From assembly GCF_022376445.1 (NCBI RefSeq), contig NW_025955238.1, positions 1-52,208 on the forward strand: 52,208 nt of DNA, written 5' to 3'. A program made the position numbers and the translations under genes. The notes beneath the pieces were generated by a model that had not been told where the DNA came from, did not search any database, and worked only from the letters and a program-made list of their open reading frames with translations. This document shows, one piece after another, positions 1 through 10,018 of this stretch; the first letter of the stretch is position 1, and every line of letters begins with the position of its first letter. Source of the DNA: Fomitopsis serialis (lineage: Eukaryota; Basidiomycota; Agaricomycetes; Polyporales; Fomitopsidaceae).

Positions 1-3000
1 GACGCCCTGGCCAAAACACAAACAGGGAAGGCGTCCGGACTAGACGGCATCCCTTATGAGCTGTGGACGACCCTAAAAGACATACACGCGAAAGCGGACG
101 AGGACGCCCAGTCCTTTGACTGCCTAGAGTACCTTAGCACAGTATACCGTGACATAGACCGATACGGAGTAGAGAAGGATAGCGGATTCGCGGAAGGATG
201 GATGTGCCCCATATATAAGAAGAAAGATAGGAGAGAAATCGCAAACTACCGCCCAATAACACTCCTCAACACAGACTACAAGCTGTATACGAGGATCATC
301 GCGACGCGGCTAGCCCCTGTGGCCTCCAAACTCATCCACCCGGACCAAGCCGGCTTCCTACCAGGCCGTCGAATAACGGACCAAACGCAGCTGTGCCGAA
401 CAATGGTCGATTACGCGGAAGCAACGGAGGAGAACGGCCTGATAGTCGCACTCGACCAGGAGAAGGCCTACGACAAGGTCAGGCACGACTACCTGTGGGC
501 AGTACTCGAGCACATGGGCCTCCCGGAGAAGCTCATAAAGAGACTGAAAAGTCTGTACACGTTTGCAGAGACAATAGTGATAGTCAACGGTGAGAAAAGC
601 ACAACATTCTGGGTAATTAGAGGTGTCCGTCAAGGAGACCCGCTGTCATGCCTGCTGTTTGACCTAGCAATCGAGCCCCTGGCGTGTATGCTCCGAGCGT
701 CCAACCTAAAAGGCTATGATATCCCAGGAATGACCACAAGACTCGTCGCATCCCTCTTTGCAGACGATACATCGACGTTCCTCTCATACACCGACCGGTG
801 GGAGGACCTGTGGAACGTCCTAGAAAGCTGGTGCGGCATATCCGGAGCCAGATTCAACAAAGAGAAGACGGAAGTAATACCGATCGGATCGGCTTCATAC
901 AGAGAAATGGTAACGAACACGAGGAAAACAGACCCAACGTCAGATGATACGGGAATACCCGGACATATCCACATCGCCGGGGAAGGTGAGGCAGTAAGGA
1001 TCCTAGGAGCATGGATAGGGAACAATACGGACAGTGCCGGGATATGGACCCCGACAGTAAACAAGGTCCACGACTTCCTGGAAAGATGGGGACGTTGTCA
1101 CCCGTCCTTCAAAGGGAAACACCACATCATACAGATGGGCCCAGGAGGGATAACGCAATACCTCACAACAGTACAGGGAATGCCAAAGGACGTTGAAAAG
1201 ACCATCTCGAAGATGATACGCACCTTTGTATGGGGCACGGACAAGACGCCGCCGGTAAACACAGACACCATATGTGCACCAGTCAAAGACGGCGGCCTAG
1301 GAATACTGGACCTAAAAACAAGGAACGAAGCCATTGAACTGATGTGGCTGAAGAGATACCTGACCTTGACGCCAGACCGCCCGAGGTGGGCCTTTGCAGC
1401 GGACATCATAATGGCCATCCACGTCACCAAAAGCGCAGGTGCCATCAGAAGATCGGCCCAGATAAACACCTTCCTGCAAGACTGGCACCCAGCACAGGGC
1501 GCGAGCTCGAAACTGCCGCTTTACTTGAAGAATATGCTGACTGTGGCAAAGAAGCACAACGCCTGTTTTGCGGCAGTAGCCCTCAACGAGGACATGAAAA
1601 AAGAGCTACCAGTGTGGTACCATATAAGTGCAAACAAACACCTCAAACGATTGAACAACACACCTTTGAGCGCATGCCTAAGAGAGATCCATGACGTCAA
1701 ATGGGTCGCAGATCTAGTAATCATGCGATCACACATCGAGATACTGGAACCGGGAAGCAGCCAGCTGGACTGCGCATGTGCGGAGTGTACAAGAAACCGC
1801 GAACGCGGGTGCAAACACCCCAGTAGGTGCCACGAGGCAGCGGGACGAATCCTGAGCCTTCTCACTGTTAAATGGAACCCGACCCTACACACCACCCCGG
1901 ACGGTCTGTCTCTAACAAAACGACGTCGAGATCGCAACGACACTGCCCTGGAAAAAGGAGGAGACGCCACCTTTGATCCGTCCATGACACTAAAGGGCGG
2001 CCTGGCCGAGGCCTTCCGTGTGTTTGTGGACGACCCGAAAATACAGAACCCACCGGCAATACGAAGACGACGGGGAAGAATAGTAGATGACGAAAAACAA
2101 ATGGTCGTAGCATTGGCAGCACCGCCCGCGTCACAGCCACAGGCCCAGCAGGGAAGACCCCAACCACTGGACGGGGTGGGATTTGCGTACTTTGGAGAAG
2201 CGGATGAGCGAAACGAGCTAGTACACCTCGACCTTGAGGGCGCGATAGACATCCCCCGGTGGGGAGAGACGGTGGCAGCGTTGAGGGCGGCCAAGAAAGC
2301 GAGACTGGACGCACCCCTAATCATCATTGGGACAACGGACTACCTAGTTGAGCAACTGATTCGTGACCTAAACAAATGGGAAGACCGTGGCTGGCTTGAC
2401 GTACCAAATGGGAGACCAATGAAAGCCCTGGTCAATATCCTGCGCACGAGATGCGCAGCCACGATAATAAAGAAGGCGTCCACGAGAGACGAACAGGATA
2501 TGGTAAAAAAGGCGATAGAGGCAGCCCAAAGAGATAGAACAAACGAAGTAGAACCAGCGACGGAAGCTCTAGAGATCGACCACGTATTCAACCTCTCAGG
2601 CGCGCGCCTAGACCGAATGACGCAGAAGCTAGCATATAGAGGAATACTACTGAGGAAAGCCACGCCAGAACGGAGAAGAACAGCGCTCGCGCTGAGCAGA
2701 GTAACTGAGTGGATGAAAGCCACCCAGGGACTCCTGGTGGACAAGGAAGACGTGTGGCGAAGCATAAGGACCAAAGACGTGAAACGGAACATAAGTGATT
2801 TCCTCTGGAAGAGCCTACATAGTGCTCAGAAATGCGGAGAGTACTGGGTCGGCATCCCAGGGTATGAGCAGCGCGGCACATGCGAATGCTGCGACGAAAT
2901 AGACTCACTGAGCCACATACTTACGGAATGCGCAGCGCCAGGACAACAAACAGTGTGGCTCCTAGCCGAGGCTCTCTGGAAGAAAAAAGGTCTCCCATGG

Positions 3001-3417
3001 CCCGCCATGACACTCACCACAATCCAGAGTGCGAACCTCATGCAATGGACAACGAGCAACGGAAAGCGGCGCAAGAACGCCGAAAGACTGTGGAGAATAC
3101 TGGTATCCGAATCAGCCTTCCTGATATGGAAACTGCGATGCGAACGCGTTATCGGACATGAGAGCGAAGAAGACTGGAACCACTCGCACCGGGCAATAGT
3201 AAATAGGTGGAAACGGACCATAGAAGACAGACTGCACCTAGACATGACAATGTCACATAAGCGTTTCGGACGGAAGTCACTGAAGGTCGACAGTGTCCTA
3301 GGAACGTGGAATGGGGTCTTGTTCGACGAACTGGCCCTGCCTGAAGATTGGACGACATACAATCGGGTTTTAGTGGGTATTGACCTATCCGGTCTCGAGG
3401 AGCGAGACGATGGTTAG
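1..3417 (+). CDS. LINE reverse transcriptase ORF (5' partial)
   Basis: Frame 1 is open from the first base to the TAG at 3415-3417; the first in-frame Met at 202 is internal, so the protein is N-terminally truncated by the window. An early RT block is visible (KASGLDGIPYELW, from about base 40), then a finger/palm segment (DQAGFLPGRRITDQ), RGVRQGDPLSCLLF, and the catalytic LFADD box with its Asp pair at bases 763-768. After the RT comes a long region of about 800 residues, including a Cys-rich C-terminal motif (CECCDEIDSLSHILTEC, from about base 2881) typical of fungal LINE proteins. The product would copy its own RNA at a nicked chromosomal site. The family is clear. The exact clade (Tad-like or other) is not assigned. 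Confidence 0.9.
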   Translation, partial: DALAKTQTGKASGLDGIPYELWTTLKDIHAKADEDAQSFDCLEYLSTVYRDIDRYGVEKDSGFAEGWMCPIYKKKDRREIANYRPITLLNTDYKLYTRIIATRLAPVASKLIHPDQAGFLPGRRITDQTQLCRTMVDYAEATEENGLIVALDQEKAYDKVRHDYLWAVLEHMGLPEKLIKRLKSLYTFAETIVIVNGEKSTTFWVIRGVRQGDPLSCLLFDLAIEPLACMLRASNLKGYDIPGMTTRLVASLFADDTSTFLSYTDRWEDLWNVLESWCGISGARFNKEKTEVIPIGSASYREMVTNTRKTDPTSDDTGIPGHIHIAGEGEAVRILGAWIGNNTDSAGIWTPTVNKVHDFLERWGRCHPSFKGKHHIIQMGPGGITQYLTTVQGMPKDVEKTISKMIRTFVWGTDKTPPVNTDTICAPVKDGGLGILDLKTRNEAIELMWLKRYLTLTPDRPRWAFAADIIMAIHVTKSAGAIRRSAQINTFLQDWHPAQGASSKLPLYLKNMLTVAKKHNACFAAVALNEDMKKELPVWYHISANKHLKRLNNTPLSACLREIHDVKWVADLVIMRSHIEILEPGSSQLDCACAECTRNRERGCKHPSRCHEAAGRILSLLTVKWNPTLHTTPDGLSLTKRRRDRNDTALEKGGDATFDPSMTLKGGLAEAFRVFVDDPKIQNPPAIRRRRGRIVDDEKQMVVALAAPPASQPQAQQGRPQPLDGVGFAYFGEADERNELVHLDLEGAIDIPRWGETVAALRAAKKARLDAPLIIIGTTDYLVEQLIRDLNKWEDRGWLDVPNGRPMKALVNILRTRCAATIIKKASTRDEQDMVKKAIEAAQRDRTNEVEPATEALEIDHVFNLSGARLDRMTQKLAYRGILLRKATPERRRTALALSRVTEWMKATQGLLVDKEDVWRSIRTKDVKRNISDFLWKSLHSAQKCGEYWVGIPGYEQRGTCECCDEIDSLSHILTECAAPGQQTVWLLAEALWKKKGLPWPAMTLTTIQSANLMQWTTSNGKRRKNAERLWRILVSESAFLIWKLRCERVIGHESEEDWNHSHRAIVNRWKRTIEDRLHLDMTMSHKRFGRKSLKVDSVLGTWNGVLFDELALPEDWTTYNRVLVGIDLSGLEERDDG

Positions 3418-3566
3418 AGCCCCACACGGACCTTTCAGGTCGTGCGTAAAAGCATTTTGTCCCTGGAGTGCGGATGCGGGGAGACTCGCTAGCAGGCTGA
3501 GCTGCCGAGGCCAGACCAATTGTCGGTTGTCGACGCTTAATAAAGCCCTCCAAAAAAAAAAAAAAA
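3418..3566 (+). terminator. LINE 3' UTR, AATAAA signal and A-tail
   Basis: The 149 bp after the stop contain AATAAA at 3539-3544, eight bases before the 15-A run at 3552-3566. This marks the 3' boundary of the element. Confidence 0.8.
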
Positions 3567-4584
3567 CATCCGACTCGACCCGATACCATTACGCAAGGAT
3601 GACAGAAGACACCCAACAGGAAGCCGTCTGCGGCCAGCGCTGAGCGCAGGAGGTCAGATAATTCGGGATGTTGTGGCTAGTCCACAAAGGTGCGTGTCAT
3701 CTGCCGCTACTCTCGCGCCGGGCATACGCGGTCCTTTCCAGGCTCAGGGAACGCGGAAGGACAACACTCCGTCGGCGTTAGAGTCACTGCAAACAACTGC
3801 AACGGAGACTATGAAATACGGTATCGTGAACCAAGAGGCCGTCAATCAGACATCTCCACTCTTTTGGCTGATAAACGTTTACACCTCACAGAGCCCCATC
3901 GCGAACCGCGATGAGGGACGCTGTGAAGTAGTGTATCTTGAACTGAAAACGGCCAAGTCTCACTGTATTGTGAATGCGACGGTATGAATGGCAGTGTAGT
4001 GCACAGTTCGCCGCTGTCAAGCCCCTTCCCCTCTCGTGTTTCCGATGTGTTTCGTGGGTACAAACTAACGCATTGGAGTCGCATGGTAGCCGACAGCGTC
4101 ATAAACGTCCCTCCCCAAGCATCAAGAGAGCAAGAGCACGCGGAATCAGGTGAAATGAATGCTTCATGTATGCCTTCGATAGATTCGTCGGAGCAAGATC
4201 CTTTGGCATAGTACTTGATGTTCAAATGTTCAACTGGCCGTTGGAATCCGCCCAAATCCGCTCATCACCCACAGTAATGCTAAGTGATTTCTCGTTGCAG
4301 TTGGGACGGATCCGTGGTGTGATTTGCGAGGCAGAAATTGATACCATGAGCTCGTTTGTGTCATTGATATGTTCACCTTCATTGATCCGGCTCTCTCACA
4401 ATATAATGAGAGTTCACCCTGCCACCACCTGCGACTCGGACTTGGTCAGGACTCATGGTCTGCGTTATGCTTTGGCGCCCTGTCACAGAATTCGGGGTAA
4501 CCGGCGCTAAAGATAATTGAGCCAACCGCCACAACTGCCGCTGCCGTATAACCACTCTCACTCGTCTCTGAGTTCTCTGCCAAA
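3567..4584. other. Intergenic, no supportable gene
   Basis: Between the LINE tail and the uS17 start only short overlapping ORFs occur in several frames, with no recognisable domain or intron pattern. The last 100-200 bp presumably hold the uS17 promoter, but no clear TATA box is seen. Confidence 0.6.
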
Positions 4585-5060
4585 ATGCCGCCTATGGCGT
4601 TCACGGGGCTGGTCACCAAGGTCGGGTGCATGAACAAGACCGCCACCGTCACCGTCTCGCGCTTCGTCCTGCACCCCCGAGTCGGCAAGGTACCTCTCCC
4701 TCCCCACACCCACCCGTCTGCTCTCCGCTCACGCCGCATCTTTCTAGCGTCTCGAGAAGACGAAAAAGTACCTCACACACGACGAGAACAACCGTGAGTA
4801 GCCCCTTGGACTTCTCTGTGTGCACGGCAGGATTGACCGCTGTCCCATACCCAGAGCTCCGTCACGGCGACCTCGTCCTCATCCGGAATTGCCCGCCTAT
4901 CTCTGCGAGGAAACGGTTCGCGCTCGAGAGGATCATTCAGAGTCCCGAGAGGGAGCGCGAGAAGGCGCATAGCATGCAGGGGATAAAGAGCGAGGCGGCG
5001 AGGACACCTGAGCCCACACCGACGGCGGAGACGCAGTCAAGACCGGAGGCTAGCTTGTGA
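4585..5060 (+). CDS. Mitochondrial small-subunit ribosomal protein uS17 (S17 family)
   Basis: Model: join(4585..4689, 4748..4793, 4831..5060), 126 residues, with GT-AG introns of 58 and 37 bp. The second is near the lower limit. The N-terminus reads MAFTGLVTKVGCMNKTATV, the S17 OB-fold signature of an RNA-binding protein that contacts 16S-like rRNA. Exon 2 supplies KTKKYLTHDENN and exon 3 GDLVLIRNCPPISARKRF, matching the bacterial S17 'D-x-V-x-I-x-E-x-R-P-I-S-x-x-K' region. A polar C-terminal tail of about 40 residues lies beyond the bacterial core, as is common in mitochondrial homologues. No long targeting presequence is seen; S17 homologues often have a cryptic N-terminal signal. The gene runs tail-to-tail towards prefoldin 6. 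Confidence 0.88.
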
Positions 5061-5492
5061 GGAGCACGAGGGTCGGGTCGTCATGCGGGGATTTTTGGCG
5101 ACGGGTGGGTCAGCGGCGTGCATGCATACATCGCATACGAGACATCCACGCTGGTCTAGCAACTGCGCTACGCTGCAAAGACGACGGACTGCTGCGACAT
5201 GCTGATTGGTTCGGGTATGCATACATAGTAAGGCTACAGTGTGCCAAACGCTCTTTTGAAGCGGTATAATAGGCGTTGATTCATACTCGGAACACCCGGC
5301 CTGTCGAGCAGCCGAATGTTCGACGGTACCACCGCTATCCGTCCCTCAGGCTCAGTTGCCAAGGGTCGTGCGTCACCGGGGCGGACCTCCCTGGTTCCAA
5401 GGGGATTTCACGCACGCTAGCAGTGCGCAGGTTTCGCCTCCGAAGCGCACTGGCAGCCAGGACTAGATGCATCCGCACAATGAAGCCGGAGA
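5061..5492. other. Convergent intergenic spacer
   Basis: 432 bp between the 3' ends of uS17 (plus) and prefoldin 6 (minus). It presumably contains both terminators. I see no additional gene. Confidence 0.5.
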
Positions 5493-6092
5493 TCAAGCAG
5501 CAGCGGCCGCTGGTGCAGCCTGGCCCTGTGCCTTCATTTGCTGTTGCAGTGCACCCTGGATCTCCACGAGCTGCATATCAGGTTGAGCGACAGACAAGGA
5601 TCTGCGCGCAGAGAAAGGATGTCACCTCATGTTTCTTTTTCTCCGCCTTCTCTTCGTAGTCCTTTATCTGGCCTTCTATCCGCTTGCTGTTCGGCGTGCA
5701 CGAAGTAGTGAACGCAGCACGTTGAGCCAATGCATCATCAATGAACATCATGTTACGCACAATTCACTTTGGATGAACTCCAGTCGCTTCTCAACGTTCG
5801 CCCTCGCGTCCGCCTGGTCCTGCTGGACAAGCACGGGGCCAACAAGCTTGTACACTGTGTTCTTTTCAGTGAGAGTGGAGAACTCCTATCATGACAGGCC
5901 GATCAGCTGCGAAGTCGAATCAACCGTGCAAGCCTGAGGGAGACATACCTTCTTGACGAGCTCATTCTCGGATTGCTGGGCCTCGAGCCGCTGGCGCGCA
6001 TCTACGGCGGTGGTCAAGTCATTCTGGATCTTCTGGAAGTCCGTCGATGCAGTCTGGAGGCGGTCCTGCAGCGCGGCGAGGGAGGTGCTCAT
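5493..6092 (-). CDS. PFD6: Prefoldin subunit 6 (beta-class)
   Basis: Model: complement(join(5493..5570, 5626..5686, 5761..5885, 5949..6092)), 135 residues, with introns of 55, 74 and 63 bp. Prefoldin is a cytosolic hexameric jellyfish-shaped chaperone that hands actin and tubulin to the CCT chaperonin. The protein starts MSTSLAALQDRLQTASTDFQ, a coiled-coil helix. Next come the conserved beta-hairpin segment EFSTLTEKNTVYKLVGPVLV and the second helix (ADARANVEKRLEFIQSE..KRIEGQIKDYEEK). It ends in an Ala/Gln-rich tail (QGQAAPAAAAA). Length and the helix-hairpin-helix order fit beta-type subunit 6. The splice joins keep the reading frame exactly. Its start is 202 bp from the divergent VTI1 start. 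Confidence 0.9.
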
Positions 6093-6294
6093 CGTCGTCT
6101 TGTGCGCGTCCGGGCGATGTACGATCGGGCATCTTGCTAGAGGAAGCTCGGGCATGCCTCGGGGACGTGACGACCAAATACACACTCACGGCGCCTGCGA
6201 GCGTCGCTGAGCTGCCGACGCGCTGCGCCGCCGACTCCCACTCCAGACACTCGGTCCCCCTCCCTCCACCACCTTCCAGCGACGCCCGCAGACC
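6093..6294. promoter_or_regulatory. Shared divergent promoter region, PFD6 / VTI1
   Basis: Only 202 bp separate the two start codons, so both genes must use this interval for their upstream control. No canonical TATA box is visible. The region is C-rich on the plus strand near VTI1 (6244-6290), a common feature just upstream of fungal start sites. Confidence 0.55.
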
Positions 6295-7244
6295 ATGGAC
6301 CAGTCCCCGACCGCCCTCTTTGTTTCGTACGAGTCCGACTTCAAGCAGATTGTCGCGAGCATCCGGGAGAAGCTCGACGGCGATGCGAAGGGCGAACAGG
6401 CCGGTGCGTCGCGCTTTACCCTCTAACGCAGCCAGACTGAGGACTCATTGCGGCGTGCATAGAGCAGCGCAAGGCTGCATTGCGCCGGGTAGAGATGGAG
6501 CTGGACGAGGCGGACGAAATGGTACGCCTCACGCCGTCGCTCCTACCAACGCGCAGCTGCGCCGACTCACCAGCCTCCACACTGTACATAGGTCTCGCAA
6601 ATGGAGATCGAAATCCAGGGCATCCCGCAGTCCATCCGCGCGTCCTACCAATCGCGCATCAGGTCCGCCAAGAGCGACCTTGCGCGGTACAAAAAGCTCT
6701 CCAAGGACCTGCACGCCTCCACCGCGCGCGCGGACCTGCTTGCCCGCTCGCCTTCCGCGTTCGACGACCCGAGCATCGCGGACGACCCGTACGGCGAGCG
6801 CAGCGACCGCACGCGCCTCCTCGCGGGGACCACGATCCTCGAGGACGGCAGCCGGCGCTTGCAGGACAGCCAGCGGATCGCGCTCGAGACGGAGGAGCAG
6901 GGCACGGACATCCTCCGGAGTCTGCGCGTGCAGCGGGAGCAGATTGAGAATTCGCGGGACACAGTACGCCTTCTCTGTTGTGTTTGATGCTGCGCGGTGC
7001 TGAATGTGTGTGTGCTAGCTTCAACGTGCTGACACGTCGATCGACCGCGCGTCGGGTACGCTCAAGAAAATGATCAGGCGGTGCGTCTCTCCAGCCTATC
7101 TGCTGTCCTGCGCGACGATGTTCTTACAGGTGGGTGTGATCCCGTCCATGCAGGATGTACCAACAACGCGTCGTGACGGGTGCCATCATCCTCGTCCTCG
7201 TCATCCTCATCATTGTCATCCTCTGGGCGAAGCTTTCTCACTGA
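6295..7244 (+). CDS. VTI1: Vti1-type Qb-SNARE
   Basis: Model: join(6295..6403, 6463..6521, 6592..6963, 7019..7080, 7154..7244), 230 residues, close to the usual Vti1 size. Vti1 mediates fusion at the Golgi, endosome and vacuole. The N-terminal Habc-like helices begin FVSYESDFKQIVASIREKL. The Qb-SNARE helix includes QREQIENSRDT / LQRADTSIDRASGTLKKM; the Gln in 'REQIEN' fits the layer-zero position. The C-terminal hydrophobic anchor GAIILVLVILIIVILW is followed by only five residues, as in tail-anchored SNAREs. All four introns are GT-AG, 55-73 bp, and the joined frame is continuous. Confidence 0.92.
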
Positions 7245-7824
7245 CGGCGTGCGTGGACTAACTCTTGGGCGAGGAGTGTTGTATTATTTATGTATATCGT
7301 TCTATTTTTCCCGTGCTATACAGGTTTTACTTCAGTGCGCTTATGGCGGCTCTCCCTGTCCGTGGGACGTTTGCTATGCAATTGCTGGCAATCCTTAAAG
7401 CTGTGGATCCAAGTCCTCTTGACATGTTCACATATTGATGCGTTGCCGAGCAAGTCTAGACATTGCTTCGTCAGTATACGTACTGTGGTTCTTCCCGCTA
7501 TGTGCTCGACATCCTCAGGAAATACAGAGCACATTCAATGACTCCTAATAAGCCGGGGATCGACATGCATCTCAGTGACGATGTTCGCATACGATTCTTG
7601 TACTTACACTGAAAAGGCATGGAAAAGGCAGTAAATAAATATGGAGTCTACGGACTGGGTCAAGCAACGACATCGTCGCGACGACGGGCCAGTGCATGCC
7701 GGGCCGGGTGGCGGCGGCACTCACGTCACGATCGCGAGGCGCGCAGTGGCGGCGGCCGCGTCTCGGAGTGAATATGAATAATTCCCAGCCAGCAGAGCGT
7801 ACGCACACTCTCTCGTCGACCACC
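7245..7824. other. Intergenic, MCR1 upstream region
   Basis: 580 bp between VTI1 and the b5 reductase start. No gene recognised. It should hold the VTI1 3' UTR and the MCR1 promoter. Confidence 0.5.
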
Positions 7825-9208
7825 ATGTCCTTCGTCCGTGCTGCTGCCTCTGCGCGCGCAACCGTACGCCCATGGCGCTCACAAGCACTTTGACCATGCC
7901 CACTGACCACCTGTTCGCAGCGCGTCAACCAGTTCGCCGCCAGCGCGCGCCGCTATGCTAGCACCGAGCCGGGAGCACAAAAGTCGTCCAACCTCCCGCT
8001 TATTCTCGGTGGCGCAGGTGCGCACCGTATCGTAATGGTGTCTGCGAGGCTCACACAAGCCGTCAGGTGTTGCCGGACTCGCGGGGTACATCTACCTGAA
8101 CCAGTTCGGCACGAAGAGCACGGCGGCCCCGGCGGCCGGCGCAGGCAAGTCGTACACGCCCGCGACGAACACGACCTCGCCGCTCGACTCGTCCAAGTTC
8201 ATCGACCTCCCGCTCAAGTCCGTCGAGGACTATAACCACAACTGCGCGGTCTACAGCTTTGGGCTGCCCGACGGGCAGGCGGCGTTGCTCCCGGTCGCGT
8301 CGTGCGTGTACCTCGAGGCGAGTGAGAATCACCCGAATGCTCTCCGCGACGAGAAGGGCAAGCCCGTACACCGTCCGTACACGCCTGTCAGCCCAAGCGA
8401 CTACCCTGGCGAGGTCAAGTTCCTGATCAAGCGGTACGATGACGGCAAAATGAGTCAGTATATCCACAGCTTGAAGCCCGGTGAGCCGATTGCGATCAAG
8501 GGCCCGCTGCCCAAGATTAAGTACGAGAGTGAGTTGCAGAAGCGGAAGCATGACCGAAGAATTCGGGGTCGCTCATGTTGTCGCGTGCAGTCAACAAGTG
8601 GGATGAGGTCGGCATGATTGCGGGTGGTAGCGGCATGTGAGTGTCCGCTCTCGTCTTCTCGTGGCTCTCGGTCGGCCGACGCCCTGTGTGTGCGTGCGCG
8701 TGCAGCACACCGATGTACCAGATCGTCAACTACGCGCTGTCGGATCCGAACAACAAGACAAAGTTTACCCTCATCTTCGCGAATGTCGAAGAACGCGACA
8801 TCCTGCTCCGGGACGACTTCGAGGCGCTGAAGAAGAAGCACCCGGACACCTTCAATGTTATCTACACTCTGTCCAAGCCGGCTGACGGGTGGAAGGGCTA
8901 CAAGGGATACGTGAACAAGGAGATGGTCATGCAGCACATCCCGCCGCCCAGTCTCGGCGAGAAGGCCAAGGTGTTCATTTGCGGTGCGTGCCCCCATATT
9001 TCGGTGTGCAAACCGTGTCCTCATGCAGGATTGGCTGTGCAGGTCCCCCAGGACAGGTGGATGCGGTTGCAGGAAAGAAAAACGGTATGAAGCAAGGGCC
9101 CATTGGAGGCATCCTAAAGGAGCTTGGCTACACGGAGGAACAGGTGAGTGAAACACCGAACGAGTGAAACGCAGCGCTCATGGCGTGCTGCAGGTGTTCA
9201 AGTTCTGA
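7825..9208 (+). CDS. MCR1: Mitochondrial NADH-cytochrome b5 reductase (MCR1 type)
   Basis: Model: join(7825..7863, 7921..8017, 8067..8528, 8591..8636, 8706..8983, 9043..9143, 9194..9208), 345 residues, seven exons, the last encoding only V-F-K-F-stop. It transfers electrons from NADH through FAD to cytochrome b5. The N-terminus is Arg/Ala-rich like a mitochondrial presequence (MSFVRAAASARAT..), followed by a short hydrophobic segment (GVAGLAGYIYL), as in MCR1. The FAD-binding box RPYTPVSP lies near residue 148, the NADH-binding GGSGITPMYQ near residue 211, and a late CGPPGQ-like segment (ICGPPGQVDAV) completes the ferredoxin-reductase fold. The family usually ends in Phe, as here (VFKF). Introns are 49-69 bp and all GT-AG. 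Confidence 0.93.
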
Positions 9209-9501
9209 GGCGCACTGATACCGGATGCAATAGCCTGCTAGCGATCTGAGTGCTGTGGTATTGTGCTGCAATGTCCTCTACGCGTATAACACTCGCATTG
9301 CTTTCTCCTTGCCTTCTCCGCTGCCATCGCGCACGGCGGAGAGTGTCGCCGACGAATGGAGCACGTGACCGTGTATTAGCGGCAGAAGAGTGAGTCGGAG
9401 GGCGGGCGGGTGAGTGCAACGTGTCCGAACCAACTGACATCATCCGATCGCGAGACACAGTGCATGCGCTGCACAATGATGCCTGCTTGGCTTTTCTTTT
9501 C

Positions 9502-9776
9502 CAGCTAGGTTCTTTTCCATCATTCCCGAGCTTCACGCATCATATCGTTGTCGGATCCCGCACCTTTCGGACGTACAAAGGCGGCGTCCAGCAGTTTTGC
9601 TGTGATGTGGGATCGCGCCGGACGCAGCGGACTTCGACGGCTGGGCTGAGTCAGGTAGCCGCGACCTTGGCTACGGTGGCCCAGGATGTGGTAAGTACTG
9701 GATCATTGAATACCGACGTCCGACGATCTCCGCTCCTATACGCAATTTTTGTGCGGGGTCCAACAAGAACTAGCTG
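9502..9776. mobile_element. Short TIR element (MITE-like), copy A
   Basis: 275 bp bounded by an inverted repeat: left CAGCTAGGTTCTT (from 9502), right end reading CAGCTAGTTCTTGTTGGACC on the minus strand (ends 9776). The interior matches both flanks of the larger element at 27450-29427, including the shared blocks CGACCTTGGCTA and ACGTCCGACGA. It has no coding capacity, so it would depend on a transposase elsewhere. The left terminus contains about 29 extra bases after CAGCTAGGT compared with copy B. This copy lacks the 1.7-kb hAT insert and so serves as a related empty site. Confidence 0.75.
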
Positions 9777-10018
9777 GCACCATGGTCCATCAACTGCAAA
9801 ACAATGAGACAAGTAGCAAACACTGCCGTCCGTTCAAGATCGACGCGGTGATCCGAGGCTGTATCACTCGCCCGTATTTAAACTCCTGACACGTCGGGGC
9901 ACCCCGATATTCTAACTTACAGCGCTCTCAGACCACCTCAAGCACACATCCTGTACGTCCTGACAGTTCGACAGCGGTGACAAGCTGACATCTTTTCAGA
10001 ATCTAATACACAACCATC

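Larger units (their letters stand above)
1..3566 (+). mobile_element. LINE-type (non-LTR) retrotransposon, 3' portion
   Basis: The element enters from the left edge and ends in a run of 15 A at 3552-3566. No long terminal repeat is visible. A single long reverse-transcriptase ORF, a short 3' UTR, an AATAAA signal at 3539-3544 and a terminal A-tail are the hallmarks of target-primed non-LTR elements. The 5' end, any ORF1 and the endonuclease domain lie outside the window. The target-site duplication cannot be checked because the 5' junction is missing. The ORF has no stop or frameshift, so the insertion looks fairly young. Confidence 0.9.

Noticed and set aside
1521..2327. 268-codon ORF antisense to the LINE reverse transcriptase
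   Set aside because: Shadow of the real frame; the LINE protein has clear motifs on the plus strand.
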